A DNA stretch of 64,000 nt, taken from NCBI RefSeq assembly GCF_018918325.1, contig NZ_JAHLQH010000050.1:1-64000 (forward strand), in the 5' to 3' direction. The position numbers and the translations under genes were made by a program. A model generated the notes under the pieces. The model was given only the letters and a program-made list of their open reading frames with translations, had not been told where the DNA came from and ran no database searches. Each line of letters opens with the position of its first letter. Positions within the stretch are counted from its first letter, which is position 1. This document shows positions 1-10,540 of this stretch, in pieces. Source of the DNA: Clostridium sp. MSJ-8 (GTDB lineage: Bacteria > Bacillota > Clostridia > Clostridiales > Clostridiaceae).

Positions 1-11
1 TATCATAATAA

Positions 12-86
12 AATCTCCATAAACATAGTAAAATTAAGGTTTTTCCTAATATAATTATACCATAATTTATTACATTTATGGAGATT
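12..86. repeat. 12-bp inverted repeat at the window edge
   Basis: The arms AATCTCCATAAA (12-23) and TTTATGGAGATT (75-86) are perfect reverse complements around a 51-nt AT-rich loop. Neither arm is followed by a T-tract, so it does not look like a standard terminator. It lies just outside the IS21-like remnant and could be an element end or a hairpin belonging to a gene beyond the window. Confidence 0.4.
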
Positions 87-137
87 ATTAACTCGAAAAT
101 TATTTACTCTTTATTACTGGTTTATGCTAATCTAAAT

Positions 138-170
138 TTAGGTCACATGGCTCATTGAAAATTAGGTCAC
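138..170 (+). mobile_element. IS21-family-like end with short direct repeats
   Basis: TTAGGTCAC occurs twice, at 138-146 and 162-170, just upstream of a transposase fragment of IS21 IstA type. IS21-family ends usually carry several short repeats that bind transposase, so this is probably the left end of a decayed element. The outer boundary and any target duplication cannot be placed. Assignment rests on the adjacent fragment. Confidence 0.45.
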
Positions 171-189
171 TCCAAGACCATTATGATAT

Positions 190-216
190 CCTTTATCTAA
201 CAACAGATAAAGGAGG
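190..216 (+). promoter_or_regulatory. Hairpin covering the transposase ribosome-binding site
   Basis: CCTTTATCT (190-198) pairs perfectly with AGATAAAGG (205-213) around a 6-nt loop. The 3' arm overlaps the AGGAGG Shine-Dalgarno at 211-216 that precedes the GTG at 227. Insertion sequences often fold their initiation site when transcribed from outside. The hairpin is seen directly; its role is inferred. Confidence 0.45.
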
Positions 217-226
217 TTGGAAAGGA

Positions 227-325
227 GTGATCGATTTGGTCATAAAACAACGAATTATCCTTGCGCACATTGATGGAATGAGCAACAGAGCCATTGCAAA
301 TCTTCTTCATCTCAGCAAGTGTTGA
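227..325 (+). pseudogene. 5' fragment of an IS21-type transposase (IstA-like)
   Basis: A GTG at 227, 10 nt after AGGAGG, opens a 32-codon frame whose product contains KQRIILAHIDGMSNRAIANL. This is the N-terminal helix-turn-helix that begins many IS21-family IstA transposases. The frame stops with TGA at 323-325, where the homology ends and an inverted repeat begins. IstA is normally about 400-500 residues and is followed by istB, and neither remainder is present, so this is a dead remnant. Its base composition is less AT-rich than the core genes, in keeping with a mobile origin. The family call depends on a short stretch and is moderate. Confidence 0.5.
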
Positions 326-350
326 ACATCAAATTATTTAATGTTCAACA
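320..350. repeat. Perfect 10-bp inverted repeat joining two gene remnants
   Basis: TGTTGAACAT (320-329) and ATGTTCAACA (341-350) flank 11 nt. The left arm contains the stop of the transposase fragment, and the right arm contains the first ATG of the truncated regulator. It sits exactly at the junction of the two truncated frames, so it may mark a rearrangement or insertion boundary. Confidence 0.5.
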
Positions 351-787
351 AGCATATCCTCTTGATACTCCAAGAATCTGTGCAGCTTTTAAAGATTTCC
401 AATGCGCTAGGCATCAGCATTAACATTTTCATGGATTTTGATATAGAAACAGTTTCTGATGTATTATCATTACTGTTTAAACTGGATGACCAGATTGATA
501 TGAAATTTGAGGCAGATAAGGACGATGAGGGCAATTTCAAACCTGCTACTGTTAAGCTGTCCTTTAAGAACAAACTCATCAATAAAAAACTCTGTACCTA
601 TATGAAAGCTTTGGAAATTCGTGAAAATATGCTAAATGCTAAAGATGAATATTCAGAAGAAGAGTATGCTGACAGTTTGCAGCATATCAATGAAAATATC
701 GAAGAAATCAAGCAACACCTGCTTGATGACAATATGGTTGTCAAAAAAGGCACTGACCGCCTTACTGTAAAAAATTATCCAAATTAG
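341..787 (+). pseudogene. Truncated XRE-type regulator, C-terminal part only
   Basis: The frame encodes up to 148 residues. It begins in sequence resembling the end of an XRE/Cro helix-turn-helix (LLKISNALGISIN). It continues with an acidic, soluble C-terminal region (FDIETVSDVLSLLFKLDD, then LCTYMKALEIRENM) of the kind I associate with HTH regulators in Firmicutes. The recognition helices that should precede it are missing. The nominal ATG has no Shine-Dalgarno and lies inside the inverted repeat next to the IS fragment. I read this as a regulator decapitated by rearrangement. Family recognition is from memory, so the alternative is an unrelated small protein. Confidence 0.45.
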
Positions 788-837
788 TAAAACCTCCTGA
801 ATTATCAAACATAAGATGATAATATCTAATTAAACAG

Positions 838-938
838 AAAGCACCCACTTCAAAGGTGGATGCTCCGAGTTTAGGTTAATGAATGTCCTTAAGGACACCG
901 CCTATCCTGTTGGCAGACAGGATAGGCATTTTTATTTT
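838..938 (+). ncRNA. Probable antisense RNA convergent with the toxin mRNA
   Basis: A plus-strand segment with no useful reading frame contains three hairpins in a row. These are a stem near 841-862, the palindrome GTCCTTAAGGAC (885-896), and a terminator at 900-938. Its 3' end overlaps the end of the minus-strand holin-like toxin gene. Convergent RNAs overlapping at their 3' ends are the arrangement of txpA/RatA and bsrG/SR4 of Bacillus. A possible -10 box lies around 816-829, but its match is weak, so the 5' end is approximate. Confidence 0.55.
900..938 (+). terminator. Terminator of the antisense RNA
   Basis: GCCTATCCTG (900-909) pairs perfectly with CAGGATAGGC (918-927) around an 8-nt loop and is followed by ATTTTTATTTT. 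The T-tract lies on the plus side only, so the terminator serves the RNA running towards the toxin gene. The toxin stop codon (932-934) lies within the T-tract. Confidence 0.8.
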
Positions 939-1048
939 CGCTTGTTTCTCTTATCGAGAAAGGCAAGCAACGCTACAATCAAGCTACCAAAGGACATCAG
1001 CAATGCTAATATCCCAATGAAAATCAAAATGATCTCATAAGCCGTCAT
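932..1048 (-). CDS. Holin-like type I toxin, TxpA/BsrG type (38 aa)
   Basis: This small gene runs from an ATG at 1048 to a TAA at 932. The product begins MTAYEIILIFIGIL, has one hydrophobic helix covering roughly residues 6-30, and ends in a basic tail DKRNKRK. The MT-x-YE start, single transmembrane helix and lysine/arginine end are typical of the putative holin-like toxin family (Pfam Hol_Tox) that includes Bacillus TxpA and BsrG. Such peptides damage the membrane or cell envelope unless an antisense RNA blocks their mRNA. A matching convergent RNA with its own terminator overlaps the 3' end. The initiation region has no strong Shine-Dalgarno and can be folded by the leader. The gene lies in the transferred patch beside IS debris. 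The frame is intact. Confidence 0.75.
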   Translation of the reverse strand: MTAYEIILIFIGILALLMSFGSLIVALLAFLDKRNKRK

Positions 1049-1211
1049 CGGCACCACGTCTACACTCCGTTTCGGTCGGTGCCAAACAGGTGCCACTGGC
1101 ACCTAGCACCCCTTCCTATGTATTCCGGTTGCCCGGTATCATAAAACTCGGGAGGCTACCTCTACGCTCCGGTCGGCGCTAAACAAGCGTCCCCCGGACG
1201 CTTAACGCCCT
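1049..1211 (-). promoter_or_regulatory. Structured toxin mRNA leader with a duplicated hairpin unit
   Basis: Upstream of the toxin two related units occur about 100 bp apart, at roughly 1059-1110 and 1160-1210. Each has the form TCTAC(A/G)CTCC...GGTCGG followed by a short hairpin. The hairpin is GGTGCC/GGCACC in one unit (1089-1103) and GCGTCC/GGACGC in the other (1186-1200). The stem sequence changes but pairing is kept. In the transcript GGCACC (1084-1079) could also pair with GGTGCC (1055-1050), which lies one base before the toxin ATG and would close the start site. The stretch is strikingly GC-rich for this genome. Confidence 0.55.
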
Positions 1212-1243
1212 GTCATGGGTACTTTTCTTAGATAGTATCCTAA

Positions 1244-1272
1244 CATATATATCTATATCACGTGCACTGCAA
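1244..1272 (-). promoter_or_regulatory. Possible toxin promoter
   Basis: On the minus strand TTGCAG (1272-1267) is separated by 17 nt from TATATG (1249-1244). This would give a leader of about 190 nt before the toxin. Another -10-like TACTAT lies at 1237-1232, so the exact promoter is uncertain. Confidence 0.35.
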
Positions 1273-1312
1273 GAACAATTGTAATTTGAATCTTATTTTA
1301 TAGACTCATCCT

Positions 1313-2359
1313 CTATAAATATTTTAATACATCAGATAAGTTATTAATTTCCATATCAGCTTTTTCACTCTCATCCGTTATATTCCATAAACTTCCAAAT
1401 CCCTGTTTTACCCATATAGTTTTCATACCCAACTGTTTTGCGGGTACAATATCATTATCAATACGGTCACCAATCATGACTGCATTCTCTGGCTTACAAC
1501 TACTTCTTTCCAATGCAATTTCAAATATGCGCCTATCTGGTTTTGAAACGCCTTCTTCTGCTGATGCGATAATCAAATCAAGATATTTTCGTACTCCAAG
1601 ATTTTCTAATCTCTCAGAAGTTCCTAATGATTGGTTTGCAATTACACCAATTTTATAAATTCTACTTAACTTTTTCAAACAATCTTTAGTATCTGTATAC
1701 AGCCTCTCGTATTGCGATTCCCATTTAGGTAATTTCACCCCCAATTGCCTTGCTACCTCTAAATCTCCTTTTTTGTTTTCTTTATAAAACGCCATGGCAT
1801 ATTTATAAATTTGCTCGTAAGTTAAACCTGATAAATCCGCTATCCTTTTCATCCTGTCTTCATAAACTTTGCTTTCATCAACCAATGTCGATCCAACATC
1901 AAAAAATAGCCATTTTATTTCGTCCTTTTTGGGGCAAAATCCTCTTTTTCTTGCTTCTTCTAGCAGTTTGGGTTGAATTTCTGGGTAAGTCCAATTAATC
2001 GGTAGTTCATCCATAATTGCTATTTTTTCAATTTCACTGTGAAGCTCTTTTTCAAATGTATGTATATCTGAGAAGAATAATTTTCCAAAAGTCTCCATTC
2101 CATCGAAATTATCTGGTGCAGTCACAGAATATATACAAATTGGAGTAATATCAAAAGTTATTGCTCCTGTTTCTTCATATAGTTCTCGTTTGGCTGTTTC
2201 AAGAATATCCTCACCATCTTCTCTATGCCCCCCCGGTGCCTCCCATGTATTTCTTTCCTTGTGCTTGCAAAATACCCATTTACCATTATGTCTGGCAATA
2301 ATAACTGCAAACTTCAGCATTGAATCATTAATACTATCATAAAAATTCACTTTCGTCAT
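1313..2359 (-). CDS. Nudix hydrolase-HAD phosphatase fusion protein
   Basis: This 348-residue protein joins two hydrolase folds. Residues ~1-145 are a Nudix domain with a full Nudix box: GG-H-REDGED, then RELYEETGA, preceded by W-EAPGG. It would hydrolyse a nucleoside diphosphate linked to another group. Residues ~150-348 are a HAD-type phosphatase with motif I FFDVGSTL (nucleophile Asp, Gly at the +2 position), a KPD-R motif III and MIGDRIDND as motif IV. A coupled route is plausible: pyrophosphohydrolysis followed by dephosphorylation of the product. Substrate is unknown. I place the start at the ATG at 2359, which has AAGGAG 7 nt upstream; an ATG 24 nt earlier has none. It lies alone beside the toxin locus and may be acquired. 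Confidence 0.8.
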   Translation of the reverse strand: MTKVNFYDSINDSMLKFAVIIARHNGKWVFCKHKERNTWEAPGGHREDGEDILETAKRELYEETGAITFDITPICIYSVTAPDNFDGMETFGKLFFSDIHTFEKELHSEIEKIAIMDELPINWTYPEIQPKLLEEARKRGFCPKKDEIKWLFFDVGSTLVDESKVYEDRMKRIADLSGLTYEQIYKYAMAFYKENKKGDLEVARQLGVKLPKWESQYERLYTDTKDCLKKLSRIYKIGVIANQSLGTSERLENLGVRKYLDLIIASAEEGVSKPDRRIFEIALERSSCKPENAVMIGDRIDNDIVPAKQLGMKTIWVKQGFGSLWNITDESEKADMEINNLSDVLKYL

Positions 2360-2443
2360 ATAATGCTCCTTATTAGATTTCATCTATTTTCTTGCCATTA
2401 TTGCTCTCACAAATAGAGCCAAACCAGAGCCATTTGATAAAAC

Positions 2444-2483
2444 AAATGCCGGAAACCCGCATAAATACAGGCTTTCGGCATTT
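2444..2483 (-). terminator. Terminator after guaA
   Basis: The arms AATGCCGGAAACC (2445-2457) and GGCTTTCGGCATT (2470-2482) form a stem with one internal mismatch around 12 nt. On the minus strand it is followed by TTTGTTTTA. It closes the guaBA unit, and the plus side also has a short T-run. Confidence 0.75.
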
Positions 2484-2490
2484 TAGTCCG

Positions 2491-4032
2491 TTATTCAAAC
2501 TCAATAGTAGCTGGTGGTTTTCCAGTGCAATCATAGAATACTCTATTTACACCTTTAACTTCATTTACTATTCTACTTGTAACTTTACCTAATACTTCCC
2601 ATGGAAGATCTGCTGACTCAGCAGTCATAAAGTCACTTGTTTTTACTGCTCTAAGGGCTATAGCATAGTCATAAGTTCTCTCATCACCCATAACTCCTAC
2701 AGATCTCATATTAGTTAATGCAGCGAAATATTGACCTATTTCTTTATCTATACCAGCATTAGCTATTTCTTCACGATATATAGCATCTGCATCTTGAACT
2801 ATTCTTACCTTTTCAGCAGTAACTTCTCCTATTATTCTAATTCCTAGACCAGGACCTGGGAATGGTTGTCTGAATACTAAATATTCAGGAATTCCTAATT
2901 CTAAGCCTGCTTTACGAACTTCGTCTTTAAATAATAGTCTTAATGGTTCTACTATTTCTTTAAAATCAACATAATCAGGAAGACCTCCTACATTATGATG
3001 TGATTTTATTACTGCAGATTTTCCTAGACCACTTTCTATAACGTCTGGATATATTGTACCTTGAACTAAGAAGTCTACAGCGCCAATCTTTTTAGCTTCT
3101 TCTTCGAATACTCTTATGAATTCTTCTCCGATTATCTTTCTCTTAGTTTCAGGATCTTCTACTCCCTTTAACTTCTCATAGAATCTATCTTGAGCATTAA
3201 CTCTGATGAAGTTTAAATCATATGGACCATCTGGACCAAATACTGCTTCTACTTCATCTCCTTCATTCTTACGAAGTAAGCCGTGATCAACGAATACACA
3301 TGTAAGTTGTTTACCTACAGCTTTTGATAATAATACTGCTGCTACTGATGAATCAACTCCACCTGATAGAGCACATAATACTTTACCATTACCAACTTTT
3401 TCTCTGATTTCTTTTATTGTATTCTCAACAAAAGAATCCATCTTCCAATCTCCTGCACATTTACATACATTAAATACGAAGTTAGATATCATCTTAGTTC
3501 CTTCTTGTGTATGCATAACTTCTGGGTGGAATTGAACTGCATATAAGTTCTTATCTTCACATTCCATTGCAGCTACTGGACATACTGGTGTATTACCAAT
3601 TATCTTGAATCCTTCTGGAGCCTTCTCTATATAATCAGTATGACTCATCCAACATATTGTCTTATCTGATACTCCTTGGAATATCTTAGATGTTGTATCA
3701 ACATTAACTTCTGTCTTACCATACTCACTAACTGGAGCAGTTTTAACTGATCCATCTAATAAATGAGCCATTAATTGAGAACCATAGCATATGCCTAATA
3801 TAGGTACTCCTATATTGAATATTTCCTTAGAACATACTGGTGAATCTGCTGCATATACACTGTTAGGTCCACCTGTAAATATGATTCCCTTTGGATTTCT
3901 TTCTTTTATTTGATCTAATGAATATGTGTAAGGTACTATCTCACAATACACTCCACATTCTCTAACTCTTCTTGCTATTAATTGATTATATTGTCCACCG
4001 AAGTCAACAACTAGCACTAGTTCTTTTTTCAT
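2491..4032 (-). CDS. guaA: GMP synthase (glutamine-hydrolysing)
   Basis: This 513-residue enzyme makes GMP from XMP, glutamine and ATP. Residues ~1-195 are the class I glutamine amidotransferase, with the nucleophile Cys in GICYGSQ and the His/Glu pair in FHPEVMHT. Next comes the ATP pyrophosphatase domain with the PP-loop SGGVDSS, and then the C-terminal dimerisation domain with [14 protein letters not shown] and the terminal [11 protein letters not shown]. Length and motifs are those of full GuaA. The start at 4032 has GGAGG 7-8 nt upstream. It lies 175 nt downstream of guaB in the same direction, separated by a structured spacer. A terminator follows. Confidence 0.97.
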   Translation of the reverse strand: MKKELVLVVDFGGQYNQLIARRVRECGVYCEIVPYTYSLDQIKERNPKGIIFTGGPNSVYAADSPVCSKEIFNIGVPILGICYGSQLMAHLLDGSVKTAPVSEYGKTEVNVDTTSKIFQGVSDKTICWMSHTDYIEKAPEGFKIIGNTPVCPVAAMECEDKNLYAVQFHPEVMHTQEGTKMISNFVFNVCKCAGDWKMDSFVENTIKEIREKVGNGKVLCALSGGVDSSVAAVLLSKAVGKQLTCVFVDHGLLRKNEGDEVEAVFGPDGPYDLNFIRVNAQDRFYEKLKGVEDPETKRKIIGEEFIRVFEEEAKKIGAVDFLVQGTIYPDVIESGLGKSAVIKSHHNVGGLPDYVDFKEIVEPLRLLFKDEVRKAGLELGIPEYLVFRQPFPGPGLGIRIIGEVTAEKVRIVQDADAIYREEIANAGIDKEIGQYFAALTNMRSVGVMGDERTYDYAIALRAVKTSDFMTAESADLPWEVLGKVTSRIVNEVKGVNRVFYDCTGKPPATIEFE

Positions 4033-4060
4033 TAAACTTCCTCCGCAAAAAAATTATTTT

Positions 4061-4188
4061 TTAAGCTTAAGTCTCAATTCTAGCAGAGTTATAAACCTCT
4101 TCTCAGACTTAAGCTTATAATACTTATGGCATCTGTATGTTCTAACACTCACATACCATATATAAGAATATCACATACTCGCCATAAG
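4061..4188 (-). promoter_or_regulatory. Structured intercistronic region between guaB and guaA
   Basis: Two large stems lie between the genes. In transcript order the first is closed by CTTATGGC/GCCATAAG (4188-4181 with 4130-4123). It contains GTATGT pairing with ACATAC (4156-4151 with 4140-4135); another copy of the same hexamer (4178-4173) could compete. The second stem is a perfect 12-bp pair, AAGCTTAAGTCT with AGACTTAAGCTT (4116-4105 with 4074-4063). No T-tract follows directly, so it is not a clear terminator. I do not recognise the purine, ykkC or PRPP riboswitch cores here. Function is unknown; control of guaA expression is an inference. Confidence 0.5.
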
Positions 4189-4207
4189 ATAAATAATTAA
4201 GTTAAAA

Positions 4208-5845
<1,638 letters not shown>

Positions 5846-5851
5846 AAATTA

Positions 5852-5880
5852 ATTATAATGTATGAAAATTTCAAAGTCAA
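5852..5880 (-). promoter_or_regulatory. Promoter of guaB-guaA
   Basis: TTGACT (5880-5875) and TATAAT (5857-5852) are separated by exactly 17 nt on the minus strand. This is close to the vegetative sigma consensus and is the only good promoter upstream of guaB. Confidence 0.8.
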
Positions 5881-5980
5881 TAGAAATGCAATTTTAATTT
5901 CATTTTTTATTATTTTTTTCTTGAGAATAAAGGCTAATTTAATTAATTCCTCTACTCTCAATAATTCTCAACTAGTTAGT

Positions 5981-6364
5981 TTATTCTTGTGATTTCACTA
6001 ACGTTATAGAATTCTCCTCTATAGAGAATTCTTGTTTCCCTCTTACAATATTATATAAATTCTCATAAGTTAAACTATCACCTACATAAGTTATATCATC
6101 CACTTCTAAATATCCTACAGATCCTATCTTAGACTTAAACGATGAAAATTCTGCATCTTCATCTATCTGTTTATCAGATGAATTAGTAGCGTTATACGAA
6201 TCTACTGCTGTTACAATCTGTCTAGCTTCTTCTACTGCAGCAGTCTTCTTCGCTTCGTTCATATATCCTAATATATTAGGTGCAAGTGTAGCAGATAAAA
6301 CAACTATAATAGCCATAACTATTATTAGTTCTGTTAATGTAAATCCTTTTCTCTTTTTCTTCAT
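5981..6364 (-). CDS. Type IV prepilin-like protein
   Basis: The 127-residue product starts MKKKRKG followed by FTLTELIIVMAIIVVL, a class III (prepilin peptidase) signal. Cleavage is expected after Gly7, giving N-terminal Phe and Glu at +5, as in type IV pilins and type II pseudopilins. The hydrophobic helix spans ~8-30. The rest is a short soluble domain with no cysteines. The start is supported by AGGAGG 6 nt upstream. No pilus ATPase, prepilin peptidase or other pilin is nearby, so it would depend on machinery elsewhere. Whether it forms part of a pilus or is a minor pilin is not visible. Confidence 0.75.
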   Translation of the reverse strand: MKKKRKGFTLTELIIVMAIIVVLSATLAPNILGYMNEAKKTAAVEEARQIVTAVDSYNATNSSDKQIDEDAEFSSFKSKIGSVGYLEVDDITYVGDSLTYENLYNIVRGKQEFSIEENSITLVKSQE

Positions 6365-6440
6365 CTCAATCCTCCTTTCATTCCCTTGTTCTTCACTTCT
6401 TTAATTATTAGCACAATATATGTTTTTTATACATCTAGCG

Positions 6441-6480
6441 AAAAAAAACTACCTATAAACACTATGTTTATAGGTAGTTT
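6441..6480 (-). terminator. Terminator after groEL
   Basis: A perfect 15-bp stem (6446-6460 with 6466-6480; arm AAACTACCTATAAAC) has a 5-nt loop and is followed on the minus strand by a run of T residues. It closes the groESL operon. Confidence 0.92.
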
Positions 6481-6517
6481 CTGTTTTAATATATTTTAAA
6501 TGTGTGTGGTTTATCTA

Positions 6518-8457
<1,940 letters not shown>

Positions 8458-8502
8458 TCAATTTTACATTCTATATGTTAAATTTATTCTTATCCCTAAT
8501 TG

Positions 8503-8529
8503 TTAGCACTCACTCAAGTAGAGTGCTAA
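8503..8529 (-). promoter_or_regulatory. CIRCE operator (HrcA site)
   Basis: TTAGCACTC (8503-8511), nine bases, then GAGTGCTAA (8521-8529) is a perfect match to the CIRCE consensus. It lies between the predicted groESL promoter and groES. HrcA binding here represses the operon until heat or misfolding stress. Confidence 0.97.
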
Positions 8530-8539
8530 TACAATTATT

Positions 8540-8568
8540 ATAATATCCTTTAACTCTACTTTATTCAA
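8540..8568 (-). promoter_or_regulatory. Promoter of groESL
   Basis: On the minus strand TTGAAT (8568-8563) is followed after 17 nt by TATTAT (8545-8540), just upstream of CIRCE. The start of transcription would fall at the edge of the operator. Confidence 0.65.
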
Positions 8569-8842
8569 ATATTGCTTTTTTTATTATACCATCAAATTTT
8601 GAGTTTATCGTAGATTAGGTTTAATTTTCTTTGATTTTCTTTATTTTCCTTATTTATTCACCTTTTTATTTCTAATAATATTTTTTTTAGCTCTTATGAT
8701 AGGTTACAAAGCTTATTTTTTCGAAATTATGTCATGGCACTATTTTGCCTTTTTTATTCTTTAGGTATTATACTCTAACATTATTTAAACACTATATCTA
8801 AGATACTATTCACAACTACAAACAAAATATAATTTTCTAAAA
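8569..8842. other. Intergenic stretch without a recognisable gene
   Basis: About 270 bases of very AT-rich DNA separate the groESL promoter from the hydrogenase terminator. Between ~8622 and 8676 the plus strand is almost entirely pyrimidine. I see no credible frame with a ribosome site, no repeat and no clear hairpin. Confidence 0.6.
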
Positions 8843-8886
8843 AATAAAAAAAGGATCAAATACCACCTTGTGTATTTAACCCTTTA
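8843..8886 (-). terminator. Terminator after the [FeFe] hydrogenase gene
   Basis: On the minus strand AGGGTTAAATAC pairs with GTATTTGATCCT (8885-8874 with 8865-8854, small mismatches and an 8-nt loop). It is followed by TTTTTTTATTTT. Confidence 0.8.
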
Positions 8887-8899
8887 TTTAATATTAATC

Positions 8900-10387
8900 C
8901 TATTTTTCTAGATTAACACCTTCATAATCATTTAATGCTTCATTTGATAACACACTCTTAATTGTACCCTTAGCATTATTTCTAGTGAATGTTCCTTTAG
9001 CTTTTAATGATGGCATAATCTTTGCCGAACCATTTATACATCCACCTTCACACATCATACCTTCTATAAAGTTTCCTTGTAGTTTGCCTACCTTGGCCAT
9101 TGTCATTGTTCTCTTTATTTCCGCTCCTCCAGAAACTTTTACAGGTTTAAATTCTACTTCTACTCCACTTTCTGAAATATAATTTTGAATAGCTGCTGTT
9201 AATCCACCTGAAGCTCCAAATCCTCTACCAAATATAGATGCATCATTAACTTCAACTTCTTCACATTCTGCTGGATTAATCTCAAAAGCTTCAAATAAAG
9301 CACCTAATTCTTCAAATGTTAAAACATAATCAACAGCGTCTTTTAAATTCTTCTTAACAGCCTCTGATTTCTTGGCAGTACATGGTCCTATAAATACTAC
9401 TTTTGCACTTGGATCTTTTTTCTTGATATATCTACCTGTAGCAACCATAGGTGATACAGTACCTGATATTCTCTCTACTTGATCTGGGAATATCTTTTCT
9501 ATATACGAATGAAAACCTGGACAACATGAATTAGTCATATACTTGTCCCCTCTCTCCATTCTTTCTACAAATTCTTTGCTTTCATGGACTGTAACTGCAT
9601 CTGCTCCACAAGCTGCTTCTATCATATCTACAAATCCTAAATCTATTATAGCTTGTTTAACTTTCCCGTAAGGAACTGTTGGAGGGAATTGCCCTGCTAT
9701 AGCTGGAGCAACAATTGCATATATATTCTCCTTAGCTGCTAACGCTCTTGCAACTGGAACTATTAAACTTCTATCAGATATTGCTCCAAATGGACATGCA
9801 TCCATACATGCACCACAATTTACACATTTTGCTTCATCAATCATTGATCTCTTATTTTCTTGATTAATCTGTAAAGCGCTTGTTGGACATACTTTTTTAC
9901 AAGGTCTCATTACTTCAGAAATTGCATCATAAGGACAAGCCTTCTTACACATACCACATTCTTTACATATCTCTTGATTAATATATGCTCTACCACTTAC
10001 ATAACTTATAGCTCCAAAGTTACAAGCTTCTCTACATCTATGAGCTACACAATTTCTACACGAATCAGTAACTGCAAATCTATTAATAGGACAACTATCA
10101 CAAGCTGCATCTATCACATATATTATTTGTTCGTCTTCTTCTATGCTTTCTAAATTTTCATCTTCTTGTCCATTGGCTAAAAAACCAGCTGCAAGCTTAG
10201 CTCTTTCTTGAACTATTGCTCTTTCTTTATATACACAACATCTATACTTAGCAACATCCCCAGGTACAACTTTATAAGGGATCTTGTCTATAGATTCTTT
10301 AGTAACATTATCTTCTCTTGCTAATATGGCAACCTCTTTTAACACTTCATGTTTTAATTCGTCAAGTGGATTATCAAATTTAAACAT
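8900..10387 (-). CDS. Monomeric [FeFe] hydrogenase with multiple iron-sulfur centres
   Basis: This 495-residue cytosolic protein probably reduces protons with electrons from ferredoxin. Residues ~90-215 are rich in cysteine and hold several 4Fe-4S motifs (CDSCPINRF, CKECGMCKKACP, CVNCGACMDACP). Residues ~225-480 are the H-cluster domain with its three signatures: L1 as NSCCPGF, L2 as GPCTAKKSE and L3 as EGMMCEGGCING. The L1 Cys pair and the L3 Cys residues are intact. The L2 form PCTAKK and the N-terminal domain order suggest the group B type of clostridial hydrogenases rather than the classical HydA. A Rex-box-like site lies upstream and a terminator follows. A role in sensing instead of catalysis is possible but less likely. 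Confidence 0.85.
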   Translation of the reverse strand: MFKFDNPLDELKHEVLKEVAILAREDNVTKESIDKIPYKVVPGDVAKYRCCVYKERAIVQERAKLAAGFLANGQEDENLESIEEDEQIIYVIDAACDSCPINRFAVTDSCRNCVAHRCREACNFGAISYVSGRAYINQEICKECGMCKKACPYDAISEVMRPCKKVCPTSALQINQENKRSMIDEAKCVNCGACMDACPFGAISDRSLIVPVARALAAKENIYAIVAPAIAGQFPPTVPYGKVKQAIIDLGFVDMIEAACGADAVTVHESKEFVERMERGDKYMTNSCCPGFHSYIEKIFPDQVERISGTVSPMVATGRYIKKKDPSAKVVFIGPCTAKKSEAVKKNLKDAVDYVLTFEELGALFEAFEINPAECEEVEVNDASIFGRGFGASGGLTAAIQNYISESGVEVEFKPVKVSGGAEIKRTMTMAKVGKLQGNFIEGMMCEGGCINGSAKIMPSLKAKGTFTRNNAKGTIKSVLSNEALNDYEGVNLEK

Positions 10388-10441
10388 TATTTACCTCCCA
10401 AATTATCCATACTTCCTACTTAAAAATAATTATCAGTAACT

Positions 10442-10459
10442 TTGTTAATATTATAACAT
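10442..10459 (-). promoter_or_regulatory. Rex-box-like site before the hydrogenase
   Basis: TTGTTAATATTATAACAT closely resembles the Rex consensus TTGTTAA-N4-TTAACAA and differs at two of the 14 specified positions. A minus-strand -10-like TATAAT (10455-10450) lies inside it, so bound Rex would block the promoter. It also resembles the site before crt. Confidence 0.6.
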
Positions 10460-10540
10460 ACTTTTTTATAATAATATATAATTTTAACGAATTTAACGAA
10501 ATATTATAACTTTTAACCTAATTACAAATACATAATATTG

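Noticed and set aside
932-1048. Frameshift inactivating the holin-like toxin
   Set aside because: Careful recount of the A-run near 1019-1023 shows the frame is continuous from ATG 1048 to TAA 932.
4061-4116. Classical terminator between guaB and guaA
   Set aside because: The 12-bp stem is followed by an A-rich run before the T residues, and the loop is about 30 nt, so efficient termination is doubtful.
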